Shown one piece after another: positions 46,308 to 56,799 of a DNA stretch of 64,000 nucleotides. The notes beneath the pieces were generated by a model. It did not search any database, was not told the origin of the DNA, and worked only from the letters and a program-made list of their open reading frames with translations. Positions within the stretch are counted from its first letter, which is position 1, and the number at the start of each line of letters is the position of its first letter. Location of the stretch: the NCBI RefSeq assembly GCF_002775205.1, contig NC_036444.1, positions 5,188,501 through 5,252,500 of the forward strand. Reading direction: 5' to 3'. Both the position numbers and the translations under genes were made by a program. This DNA is from Xiphophorus maculatus. Lineage: Eukaryota; Chordata; Actinopteri; Cyprinodontiformes; Poeciliidae.

Positions 46308-46523
46308 CGGGTGTCAAACTCCAGTCCTCAAGGGCCGCTGTCCTGCAGTTTTTAGATGTGCCACAGGTACAAAACACTAGAATGAAATGGCTTAATGACC
46401 TCCTCCTTGTGTAGATCAGTTCTCCAGAGTCTTAATGACCTAGTTATTCTATTGAAGTGGTGCAGCAGAGGCACATCTAAAAGTTGCAGGACACCGACCC
46501 TCGAGAACTGGAGTTTGACTCCC
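46308..46523. mobile_element. MITE 2 of a cluster
   Basis: CACGGGTGTCAAACTCCAGT at the left and ACTGGAGTTTGACTCCCCTG at the right are inverted ends. Interior AGATGTGCC and CACATCTAAAAGTTGCAGGA relate it to the MITEs at 7,578 and 33,308. Confidence 0.75.
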
Positions 46524-46525
46524 CT

Positions 46526-46742
46526 GGTTTAAACCAATGTTGCCCAAAGTTGGTCCTCAAGGCCCGACATTCTGCATGTTTTAGTTCTCTCCCTGATGTA
46601 ACATACCTGAATCAAATGACGGCTCGTTAGAAGACCTAAGAAGAACATTGACTTGCTGAGGAGGTTGTTACTACCACCAGGTAGAGAACTGAAACATGCA
46701 GGATGCCAGCCCTTGAGGACAGACTTTGGGCACCACTGGTTT
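46526..46742. mobile_element. MITE 3 of a cluster
   Basis: Ends AACCAATGTTGCCCAAAGTT and CTTTGGGCACCACTGGTT are inverted repeats. The interior has CATGTTTTAGTTCTCTCCCT and AGAGAACTGAAACATGCAGG. The open frame across it is caused by the repeat. Confidence 0.75.
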
Positions 46743-47400
46743 AAAATAAAGGCAGAACGTATCTTCTGCCCAAACCATTCTTCTACTACTGTCAAAAAAG
46801 CAGGACAATTTTTCCTCTCCAGGTCATTAGATGAAAGCAGAGACATTAAATAATCTGCTCAGCTGCTTATGTTGAGCTTGAAGTGTTCATTATTTTTGCA
46901 TTCAGGAAGGTTTGAAAGAAGTTATTTTGTTTACTACACGTTAACTATATATGGTTGCTCTCTAGTGAAAGAACAATTCACAATTGCAATAAGTAGACTA
47001 CATATTGGTTTTTTCTAACTGTCCATGGTATTTTAAATTTTTTTTCTTTTTAATGCAGCCAAGCAGCTAAGGATGGGATTCGAACTCGGGACAGCTGCAT
47101 CAAAGCCTGTAGCCTCTGCATACATATACTTACAGGAGGAATGCAGTAAATTGGACTTTTGAAAACTCTTAAAATTTGTTTTTTTTCCAATTATTTGTTT
47201 TAATAAGTATAATCCATTCATTTGGTTATTTGATTAATGAATTATTGATTTTTTAAATGTCATTTAAAGCCTCCAAATGGAAAACTGCAAAAATTATTCT
47301 GCAACATTTTGAGTTTAATTCCACCCATAAAAACATTTTTAACAAAATAAATGAAAGAATTTCCATTTCATCATAATATATAAATCATGTATTTTTCTTA
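46743..47400. other. Intergenic, AT-rich (inferred intron on the minus strand)
   Basis: No gene is seen. If the exon at 47,423-47,402 is used, this is the beginning of its intron. Confidence 0.35.
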
Positions 47401-47401
47401 C

Positions 47402-47423
47402 CAACTGAACGATGGCTGGTCAT
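47402..47423 (-). CDS. gimap: Orphan GIMAP start exon (minus strand)
   Basis: On the minus strand, ATG plus six codons (MTSHRSV) and one base, then donor G|GTAAGAAA: phase 1, as in the other GIMAP start exons. It follows directly the 5' UTR block ATCATCCCAGATCAACTGCC shared with the loci at 21.4 and 54.8 kb. Downstream on this strand the phase-compatible GTPase exons are at 39,632 (CaaX) and 37,180 (tail anchor). Promoter type favours the latter. Confidence 0.6.
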
Positions 47424-47660
47424 TGCTATTGTCCTCTTGCAGGCAGTTGATCTGGGATGATGTGTGGCTGCTGATTTCTTGGTAGTGAAAACTTTAACTT
47501 TTGATTCCTGCTGTTTTACAGTCTGGTTCCAGACTCCTCCCCTGGACTGTCTCTGCCAATGCAGTCACTGTCAGAACCATGCAGATTTGAAGAACATTTT
47601 CCTGATGGAAAAGTTTCAACAAACACTCAGCATGACCAACTTATGTTAGAATGTTAGATT
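47424..47660 (-). promoter_or_regulatory. GIMAP promoter and 5' UTR (minus strand)
   Basis: On the minus strand: GACAGTCCAGGGGAGGAGTC, TGGAACCAGACTGTAAAACA (a TATA-like TGTAAAA about 95 bases before the ATG), then the shared 5' UTR. The segment matches 54,160-54,232 plus 54,749-54,900 and preserves the empty site of the solo LTR present there (CAGA at 47,582-47,585). Confidence 0.7.
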
Positions 47661-48189
47661 TAATGCAGCAGAACTCTATTATAATTAGGCATTCATAATT
47701 TCAATCAAAGATTTTAATTTCCTATTCAAGTATCCTCTGTTTAAAATAAATAAATAAATAAAAGTTGTCCTTGACAAGTTTACTTTTTCTGGTTTCTGCT
47801 TCTGTCTGTGTTGAGGCTCTTAAGAAGTAATGTTGCAAGGAAGGCAAAGAAGAACAGGGAAAACATTTATAGTATGTGTGGTATACTATATACTGTATAT
47901 TAAGTGATTTTTGGAATTCCACCAAATTTGTCATGCAAATTATTATTATTGTGGTTTTTTTATTAGTACCTGAGCAGTAATTATTTCTTACTGCACTTGA
48001 ATGCACCTCATGCCTCGTGGTCATGAAGCCTGATACATGTAAGAGGAATTTAAAAGCTGCGCTGGGCTAGCAGGAGGGAGGTGTTTTGGACCAGATTATT
48101 TCAATCACTCATTGCTGTTTCTTATTGAAATCTCAAACAAATGGAGTGAATGACAGTGAATCCAGATCTGACCTTTGTTTTTCTTATTG
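47661..48189. other. Intergenic
   Basis: AT-rich, no recognised features. Confidence 0.35.
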
Positions 48190-49900
48190 CACCTCATCAA
48201 AGACAGCATAGAATTAAAGGTTAGACCTGGTCACAATGGTGCTATGATGGCACAGGCCTTATGATCTGTGCCATCTTGATTGTCAGCCACTGACATTGCC
48301 ATTAGTGCCTAAAGAGACAACAGTGATGTTCATGAAGTACTGGTCGTTGCCAACCAGCTGAGCTTTAAAGCTGCTGAGGAGTGGACAACAAATGAAGTGC
48401 AAGAGCGTATCAGTGCATTCCAGAGGGAATGTAGAGCCAATAGCCATGAGTTTCCCACATCAATTAGATTTATACCCAGCCATGTGCAAACTGCAGGAGA
48501 GCCTCCAAATACAACCAGGACAGGTGAACCAACACACAGTGATGCATCTCACTATATCCTGTCTTTATGCAGGCCGGCCCACAAATGACCACTGGCTTTC
48601 AGCAGCAGCTCCAGCAGTTGCCAATGTCCCCGGTGTTACGCACTACCTAGCCTGCTTACTGCTCCGCCTAAAAATAGTGCCCCTAGCAACAGTTCTTAAT
48701 GACTTAGATGGAGGAGATCGTTCCAGGCTGTGCAGCTAAAACACCTGAGCGAACAAAACCTCTTTGAGCTCAGCAATCAGACCGCAGTCGTTGGGCTCCG
48801 TTTTTCCCCAATTACGTCATGCAAACTGTGCGTGTTTTCAACACTTTAAAACACTTGCCAGTTAATTGGAGATCAAATTAGATAACAAATATGTAAACCA
48901 AATTTACAGTTTTCTACCATTTAAAGGGATCTTAAATATGCACTTAAAGTTAGTTTAGAACTAAAATCTAAAAATACATTTTTATATTTGGTATTGTTTA
49001 GATTACTTTGGTAACTTTTAGACCCTCCCATTAATTTAAGAGATTAAGAACATACCGGGGGTGTGGTGGATGTCTTTTGTTTGGCAAATGTCTGGTGTGA
49101 AAACAGGAGGCTTTGTAAAATTATTTTTTGACCACTTTTTGAACTTCAAACACCAAATTGAGATTAATTTTTGTTTTCGACTAAGTTTCAAGACATTTTT
49201 AGTAATTATTTTGTCTCTATTTTTGCAAGCAATAAACTATATAATTTTTTTTACATAATCAAATCAGAAGTGTGTTCAAGAAACATACCACCTGTTGCCA
49301 CCTATGGCCTTTTTTGGAATATTTTGGTTTTGGAACTTAGAGGGCCACAACAGGTGATTGACTGTAGATCTATGATTTACACGCTAAGTGGAACAGCAGT
49401 GAACAAGCTGACTGAAGAACTTAGATGAGCAGAGCAGGTCCTGCTGGTTGGATGTGGGGGTAAGCAGACACACCCAAAGTGCATTTATGACCTGACTCGC
49501 TCCATCTATGGAATGAAGTGCATTGTGCCTGTTCTGGTATTTCCTGGACAAAATGACGACCTCATTGTTGGTTAAAAATTTTTCAATACACCAGCAAAAG
49601 TGACATTAAAGCCAGATTTAGCTTGGATTTAGCAACTAGGAATAGTTGACTGATTGAACTGGATGTGAGGATTGCACACCAACCGCTCCATCTTGCACCT
49701 ACCCGTTGGCCTTGCAAGCTATTATTTCCAAATTACAATGCCTGTTTGTGCACCAACAGTTTTCTTTGTAACTTTTCACATTTTTAGCACAAAAGAATGT
49801 TGGTGTACTACCTTAGTGCCCCTACCACCAGGCTCAGCAGGTTTTCTGGGGAAAACTCAGCTTACTACTGAATAAACTCACTACGTTAGAGATTTCAGAA
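48190..49900 (+). mobile_element. Old retroelement fossil (gypsy-like), tentative
   Basis: Pieces with retroelement flavour: a gag-like stretch around 48,340-48,590 (QERISAFQRECRANSHEF) and a protease-like stretch around 49,370-49,580 (SGTAVNKLTEELR, IYDLTRSIYGMKCIVPVLVF). It is broken in many places, with unrelated sequence between. The family cannot be fixed by eye. Confidence 0.4.
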
Positions 49901-49999
49901 GTGTTCAAGTTGTGCTCAACACCAGAAGAAACTGCAGGAAGAAACCTCTAAACCAAAAGGTTCAGGTTTAGGAGAAACATGTTCTGAAAACAGAGAGAA

Positions 50000-50530
50000 G
50001 CCAGGATGTGAAGTAACATGCTTCATCATTATGCCAAGTAATGTACTGATGAGTTATAGTGTTTCTGCTGTGTCATGATGACTTGATTGTTTTCTTATTT
50101 CTGAGATAAATTGTCTGAAATGCGTTTGCTGGAGACAACACCAGCCTTCGATGCAACCCTGAAAGTATAGGGTATTCATGGCTGGATGAACCTTCTTGAG
50201 TTGGTAGCTAGAAAAGGAAGTGCAGGTGTTGAGTTCCCAGTTGAGCTCAGGAAGCCTCAAATACGTACGGCCCCCAGGTAATATTTCATAACAAATAAAT
50301 CTAGCTGGCGTGCCTTTCTGAAAGTTGGTGTGAGAAACCTGACACCTGTCAGGTGTGACCAATTTAAAAATAAATCAGTTCAATAACTTAAAAAACAATT
50401 TGATAAGGAAGTGGATGTAAAAAAAAACAGCAGCTCATCATAAAAGTATGATGATTAGCTGGTTTGTATAATTGCTTAGGCACACGAAGTACTGTAAAAA
50501 CCTGGTCAGTCAGAACTATCCCAGCACAGG
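50000..50530. repeat. Old diverged copy of part of duplication arm B
   Basis: CATGCTTCATCATTATGCCAAG, TGTGTCATGATGACTTGATT, GGATGAACCTTCTTGAGTTG and GTGCCTTTCTGAAAGTTGGT match 52,190-53,060 in the same orientation with many differences and gaps. So a direct duplication preceded the inverted one. Confidence 0.75.
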
Positions 50531-51559
50531 AATTTAAAATGGTAGTAAATGAAAGCAGATATCAACTCTTCACAATATTCAAGTGTCAAATTTAACTTAG
50601 TATGAAATGTTCAATGGAGGCCTCATAAATAAGGCACAGAGGGGTCCAACAAATGAATAAATGCAGATATGACTAAAGGGGCTGGCCACAAATCACCCAG
50701 GAGTTATAATAACATGCAATAATAGACATTTTGTGTGCATTTCCATCTATATGGATCTGATATGGATCAGTCTCCTTTAGCTGCTAACATTTTTTGTAAC
50801 ATTATGAATCTGGAGAACTGATGAGTTTAAATTTATTCTAATGTCTCCCTCTGCTACACAGAATTGATTTTGCCTTTGCAGATAGATGTAGCATAAAGAT
50901 GATTTAAAATTGTTAAACTGCTGTTCAGAAATGAAGACAACTTTCTTTGCACCTGAAAATGTAACATCTGCATCCTTTACTATAACTCTGCTAGCAAAGA
51001 TGCCTTCATGTTTTAATAATTTGGCTGCAATATTGGGAAGAGTTTCCATTAACTGTTATGGATTATCTGGGATTCATTAAGATGTAGGAAGGAGAGCAGC
51101 AATTAACACAACTGTAACATTTTATTGTTTAGTTTGATTCAATTCAGTTTATTAATGCAGCACATATTATTAAAGGGACAGTAAATATATTATTCAGGTA
51201 CATAGTACAATTTTACAGTACAATCAAGTAAATATGTTACCTTCAGTTGTTATAAATATGCTTTAAATATCAAATATGACTTAAAAGAAATTTGATTTTT
51301 TAATTTAATGCCTTGAAATTGGGCATCTGTCTCTAAAACCATCGCTCCTCCATGAACCCTTTCACAACCTTTTTTTTTTTTACCAGCTTTTCACTGAGAA
51401 GTAGCTGCTATAATGAGCTCAGCTGAGGCGCAGTTCCACTACTTGTTTGCTAATTGCTGCGGGCTAGTCTGAAGGAGCTCATGAAAAGTTCATGGGAAAA
51501 GGCTGATCTGTGAGGCAGAAGGTCAAATTAAAGGACTAATGTCTGCAAGATCTAGAGAA

Positions 51560-52190
51560 ATTCATTCATGCGTTTATCTTTAGTCACATTGATTACTGCA
51601 ACAGTATCTTCACAGGTCTGCCTAAAAAATCAATCAGGTCCAGAACGCTGCTGCTGGAGTTCTGACTAAAACCAGGAAGATGGAACAAATCACCCAGATA
51701 TAAAGTCATTCCACAGGCTCCCTGTAGTTCAGAGAATGGACTTTAAAATACTGTTGTTAGTTTATAAATCACTGAATTGTTTAGCACCACAACACATTAA
51801 AGATCTGCTGTTGTCATAGCAACCTTCCAGGCCTCTCAGGTCTTCTGCTTCTGATCTGCATCCTGAGAACCAAACATGGAGAAGCAGCATTCAGCTTCAA
51901 ATCTGGAACAGAAAACTGCAAAACAGCTGAAACACTGAGTTCCTTTAAATCAAGACTAGACATCTTAGAGTTGCTGTGGAAACATAATCAATGAAACATT
52001 GATCAATATATTTGATGTGTATTGATGATTTTAACAATGGCACTTGACAAAATGTCATGTTTGCTACTGGTTTCTCAATTGTTGACAGTATGATGTTTTC
52101 ATGACTTTTTATTTTTTATATAATGTGAAACACTTTAAATTGCCTTGTTGCTGAAATGTTCTACACAAACAAAATAGATTGATTCGACTG
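51560..52190 (+). mobile_element. LINE 3' fragment (L2/CR1-like) in arm B
   Basis: Same LINE piece as 10,660-10,948 plus 17,060-17,225, here uninterrupted. Reads through ACATTAAAGATCTGCTG and GCTGAAATGTTCTACACAAA. Confidence 0.75.
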
Positions 52191-52392
52191 TGACACGCTT
52201 CATCATTTGTGCCAAGTAAATACAGATTTATTGTTGCAGCTGTTTCTGATGTGTCATGATGACCTGGTTGTTCTCTCATGTCTGAGATAAATTGTCTCAA
52301 ATGCAGAAAAAAACAAAAGACAACCAATAAATGTTTAGCTGCTTTTTTTCAGAAAGTAGTGAAATGAGTTTAATTCAGGAACAAAATCTACA

Positions 52393-52596
52393 ATGGAGGG
52401 ACTGATGTTAGAGCAGCTCTGTGTTAATAATGAGACGCTTAAGGCAGGTTGGAGGAACAATTTGGATCAGTTGAGGATTCCAGTTTGTTGGCAGAGAATG
52501 GATTTGTATCAACATGTTCAGGTAAACAGGGTGTGGTGGGTGGAGGACTGTATAGACAACGGATGGATGAACATTCTTGGGCTGGTAGCCAGGTAA
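52393..52596 (+). other. Exon-like open frame in duplication arm B
   Basis: 67 codons (MEGLMLEQLCVNNETLKAGW...ILGLVAR), preceded by TGCTTTTTTTCAG (a possible acceptor, about 52,352) and with a donor-like CCAG|GTAAGTCA at the end. One residue differs from arm A. Unknown family; see arm A. Confidence 0.3.
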
Positions 52597-53081
52597 GTCA
52601 ATGCAGGTGCTTCTCTTTACCTGTAAGCTTTCTCAATTCTTGTTATTTGAGAAGTAATTTGGTTTGATGGTTTTATAATAAATAAATAAAGATATTTTAA
52701 ACTGTATAAATCTTTGATTTCAAATATTTAAGGATTGACAGGTTTACTCTGAAAGAGTGCAGAGAAAAATCTCCATTGTTTAATTTGCTTCAAGCTTCAT
52801 TTTTGTGTTTGAGTTTCGATTGTTCTGGAGCAAGTAACTACCAATTAGGTGTGCCTTTCTGAAGGTTGACGTGAGAAACCTGTGTTCGTTTTCTGTTTGA
52901 ATGTCAGGTGTGTCAATTTTAAAAAGAAACCAGTTCAGTAGCTGAAATAGGTTTTTGTTAAGGACCAAGAGAAAGTAAAACTAAAGCTTATTATAAAGGC
53001 ATGAAAGCTAGTTTTTAGAACTGCCTAAGCCTGAAAAAGAAACCTGGTCTCATCAGAACTCTCCTGCAAAGTGATCTGAAA

Positions 53082-54160
53082 GTTTAAAGTGATCTTATGA
53101 ACTCTAACCTGAAGTAAACACCCCACACCTGGAAGGACTGAGATTCCAACAAAGTTTTCAGGTCTATCTCGCACTGCATGCGGTCTGAAGATTAATTTGC
53201 TGTGGTCATAGAGATTTGGTGGAAAATAATCGAAAAAAAATTGTCAGTGGGAAACATGCACTTAAACACTTTTACCCAGAGAATTTAGAGGGCAGAATAA
53301 AGTTTATTCCATTTTTAAAATTGGAGGCTGGAAAAATGTAAAAGATGGATAAATGTCTGCAACTGACCTCATGAACAGCTTAATACTACAATGATAGTAT
53401 TACAGCAACATGTTCATATGAAGGATTGGTCATAATTACATCAGATGCCTTGTGGTTAAATCAAAGATCAATGGGTCAAACTGGGTCCAAAACAATAAAT
53501 ATGTGCTATGGCTACAAATGGGTACAACAAATATTAATGCACAGCCTGACATACATGATCAAAACATAGTTCAGATACACAGTATTAAGTCTTTGCTCAC
53601 CTGCTTTTTGCAAGAGCAAAATGCTCACAGCACAACTGTACAGTTATGACATAAAAATGACTGGTTAAATATTAGCTTCATGGATTTTACTGAGTTGATG
53701 AAAGTAGAGGTTAAAGTTGAAGAACAGAACTTTTAATATTTTATCTTCTCAAGTTGTTCCAATTGACGGATGCAGCAAAATGAAATGAGAATTGATAAAT
53801 GTAAAATAAACTGAATTCAACTGTAATGTGATTTATTTGAATAATAATATAAAATGAGTTTGATTCAACTGGATTTCATAATCTCATATGATCGAGGTGA
53901 TAAGTGGAAATGTTTATTACTATATGTAAAAGTTATTTTTATGTATGTTTATTATATGTGGTTTTGTTTATTCAGTTAAAAATGTTAACTACGAGAAAAC
54001 ATGCTGAAAAAAGTAAAATGCAACTCCTTAATTACATGAATGGAAATAGAATAACATTTATATGGGAAATGCAGTTTCAAAATAAAATTTACATTAATGT
54101 AAATTAATTACTTATCACACATACTAGAACTTTGCTACATTAAATCTGTCATTTTAACAT
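53082..54160. other. Intergenic, AT-rich
   Basis: No recognised gene. 53,680-53,830 resembles 40,020-40,080 in reverse orientation (AAAATGAAATGAGAATTGAT), suggesting that the upstream flanks of GIMAP loci were also duplicated. Confidence 0.4.
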
Positions 54161-54900
54161 AAGTCGGTCATGCTGAGTGTTCGTCGAAACATTTATTTAG
54201 TATTTCCATCAGGAAAATGTTCTTCAAATCTGTGTAACCAGGTTCTGGTTCGCTCCACGGTACCAGGCCGGCCCAAGTAACCCCTCCACTCTGCGTTGTG
54301 TAGATTTTTTAATGAAGACGAGAAGTTTCTGGCTGATCAGGCAGTTTATTTCCTGAATGAGAACATATGGGGGTTCAAATCAGAGAAACGGCTCAGCTTC
54401 ACTCAGCACATTACAACAGAGCGTAAAGTTAGCCTTTAGCTTAGCACATGAAGTGTTTTACAATATTAACTAAACTAAAAGTACAAACATTGGTGCCAGG
54501 AACACATCTAGTAAATTTCACACTATTTGTCTAAGTTAATAAAAATGATGTTTTATTATGTTGCTAACACTTTTCTACTGTGTGCTGAAGAATGCAACTC
54601 ACCTCTTGTGCAGTTTTCACAGACTGGCACTGAGTGCAGGATCCAGCAACATTTAACCAGCCACACAGAGAGGGGGCGCTATTTCCCCATTGCACTGATA
54701 CAAATAAAGCAAGTGAGATTCTACAACTTAAACCTAAACACTGTTACATCTGCATGGTTCTGACAGTGACTGTGTTGGCAGAGACAGTCCAGTCTGGAAC
54801 CAGACTGTGAAACAGCAGGAATCAAAAAGTTAAAGTTTTCACTACCAAGAAATCAACAGCCACACATCATCCCAGATCAACTGCCTGAAAGAGGACAATA
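54161..54900 (+). promoter_or_regulatory. GIMAP promoter split by a solo LTR
   Basis: 54,161-54,232 and 54,749-54,900 match the minus-strand promoter at 47,424-47,660. The TATA position reads GACTGTGAAACAGC, weaker than at 21.4 or 47.5 kb. The 5' UTR ends GAGGACAATAG and then jumps straight into intron-end sequence (CCTAAATGTTGCTCTGCAGC), so the start exon is missing. Confidence 0.65.
54233..54748. mobile_element. Solo LTR in a GIMAP promoter
   Basis: 516 bp, starts TGTAACCAGG and ends CACTGTTACA, flanked by a 4-bp target duplication TCTG (54,229-54,232 and 54,749-54,752). The matching empty site is preserved in the paralogous promoter at 47,582-47,585. No internal region remains; family undetermined. 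Confidence 0.85.
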
Positions 54901-54946
54901 GCCTAAATGTTGCTCTGCAGCTCCTGAACTGCTGTGTTGTTTTCAG

Positions 54947-55671
54947 AACCAGAGTCCGACCTCAGAGTGGTTCTGGTGGGTCAGGAAAGAGTCGGGAAGA
55001 GCTCAGCAGGAAACACCATCCTGAGAAATAAGGAGTTTAACTCTGAAGACGGTCTCAAGCTGCTGACTCTGAGCAGTAAGAAGGCAGAAAGTGAAGTTTT
55101 GTCTCGTAGAGTCTCTGTGGTGGACACGCCCGGACTCTGCAGCTCTGTTCTTAAACCAGAAGAAGTGAAAGCTGAGATCCAGAGAGCTGTGGAGCTGAGC
55201 TCTCCTGGTCCTCATGTTTTTCTGCTCACCATCAAGCTGGGAAGATTCACTGAACAGGAGAAGAGAGGATTGGAGATGCTGCAGGAGATTCTGGGTCCAG
55301 AGGTTTCCAAGAACACAATGATTCTGTTCACCCACCGAGACCGACTGGAACAAACAGGCATCGATATTCATCAGTTTGTAAAAAGAGATGAAAACTTGCA
55401 GAAACTGGTTAGGAGCTGCAGTGGGATGTATCATGTGTTCAACAACAAGAAGATGGAAGACAGGAAGCAGGTCCAGGATCTGCTGGAAAAAATAGATTCA
55501 ATCTCAGACAGAGGACGTCGTTATTATCAGAGGCAGAGTTCTCAGATCACTTTCTTTAGATGGGCTCAGTTATTGTGGTCAGACTGGAGATTCAAACTGG
55601 GAGTTTGCTTCCTGTGCTGTTGGATATTGAGCGACATATTGAGTCGGTTGAGAAAAGAAGAGATGAAGTAA
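54947..55671 (+). CDS. gimap: GIMAP-family GTPase, main exon (tail-anchored), start exon lost
   Basis: AIG1/GIMAP exon with P-loop GQERVGKS, G3 DTPGLCS, box LGRFTEQEKRGLEMLQEILG and, at the G4-like position, THRD instead of TYGD. The C-terminus has a Trp-rich stretch and FKLGVCFLCCWIL followed by basic LSRLRKEEMK, a probable tail anchor. It starts after TTTTCAG at 54,946. Immediately upstream the conserved 5' UTR is fused to the intron end, so the expected ATG exon is gone. The in-frame ATG at 54,907 meets a stop within seven codons, and the next in-frame Met lies after the G3 motif. It is therefore either a recent pseudogene or dependent on a distant upstream exon. AATAAA lies at about 55,717. 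Confidence 0.85.
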
Positions 55672-56560
55672 AAAGTTACCTGAGGAAGAAGGTTTCATGG
55701 AAAATGTCAGTGTGAATAAAATGATCATTATCCATTACAATCCAAACATTTGTTGTATTTTAATGGGTTTAAAAATAATAAAACATCTTTTTGATTCTTT
55801 CTGGTTTTTTGTCATAGATTTGAGTCTTACAACAAAACGTTTGCGGCAGCAAGATGTATGAGATTCAGTTCAGAAGAAAATATCCAAATTCTGGATCTCA
55901 TTTTTATCCAAAACATCTACAGAAATATTATTTGCTACTTTGTCTTTAATTTTATTGTTTGAAACTCTGGTCTTTGTGTTTTTTTTGGAATCTGTTAGAT
56001 GAAGCAGACCGTTCACACCTACAACAGTAAGTCACTGTTAATGTCTCATCTGAGGAATCAGCATCAGACCAAGCAAGAGGCCTGTAGCTACGGGGACGGG
56101 GTTTGTTTAATCAAGCAATGAACAAACTTACCAAGGAGATCAGGGCAACTAAAATACAATACAATAAGAAACTAAACAGTTTCTCATCTAATGACCCAGT
56201 TTGGAGGATTTTACACAACATAACTTCAGACCACTTCATCTCCATAAATAACGGTTTAATTTGAATAATCTGCATTTAATTATTAAATCAAAAATAATAA
56301 AACAACTAGTCAGATATTTGTTTTTCAACAATTAAGGCTTCCTTTGTTTAGACTAAAACCTATAATGTTTAAGTTATTTTTAATTTAAAATCCTGAAAAA
56401 TTATTGATCATATTCTGATTTACTAGTTAATTAAATGTAGATCTTAGAGATGTGACTAAAATTATGTTTTATTACAGGAACATAAAAGATTAAATGAATA
56501 AACATAATATAAGGTTGAGTCATTACAGCAGTTAAACTCTGGGAGGTTTTCCACCTCTCA
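55672..56560. other. 3' flank and intergenic
   Basis: GGAAAATGTCAGTGTGAATA and AATAAA at 55,717 are shared with the 36.5-kb gene. The rest is AT-rich with nothing recognised. Confidence 0.45.
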
Positions 56561-56790
56561 AACACAAGCTTTTCTGAAAGTAGATTTTATTAAAAGTTTT
56601 AGAATATTCTATAAATATTGACTGTAGTTTAGTCACAACACAGTTTTGTGTTTTAATAACTGACATATCCCCAATGTCGTTTTTTTTTACACATGCAGTG
56701 ACAAGGAGGCGTCGGCAGGTGGCGCCATTTAACCATTCAGTCACAGATTTGCCAAGGGAACTTTTACGCATATTTACAATTTAATTAAAA
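56560..56790 (+). pseudogene. Relic of a GIMAP start exon and its flank
   Basis: GACTGTAGTTTAG, CCCCAATGTCG, ACATGCAGTGACAAG and GGCAGGTGGCGCC match 1,735-1,855, but the position of the ATG reads AGG. The copy has lost its start codon and donor. The next gene downstream uses another start exon (58,398). Confidence 0.55.
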
Positions 56791-56799
56791 TCTATTTAT

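Larger units (their letters stand above)
50546..53081. repeat. Inverted segmental duplication, arm B (empty of the LTR element)
   Basis: Reverse complement of 9,542-18,175 minus the 6.1-kb LTR element. The empty site reads ACTAAAACCAGGAAGATGGA at about 51,664-51,683, with a single CCAG where arm A has the CTGG duplication. It includes the LINE fragment 51,560-52,190, the 90-codon frame 51,049-50,777 (-) and the exon-like frame 52,393-52,596 (+). Confidence 0.9.

Noticed and set aside
54527-54763. 78-codon frame upstream of the 54.9-kb GIMAP
   Set aside because: It lies mainly inside the solo LTR and crosses its boundary.
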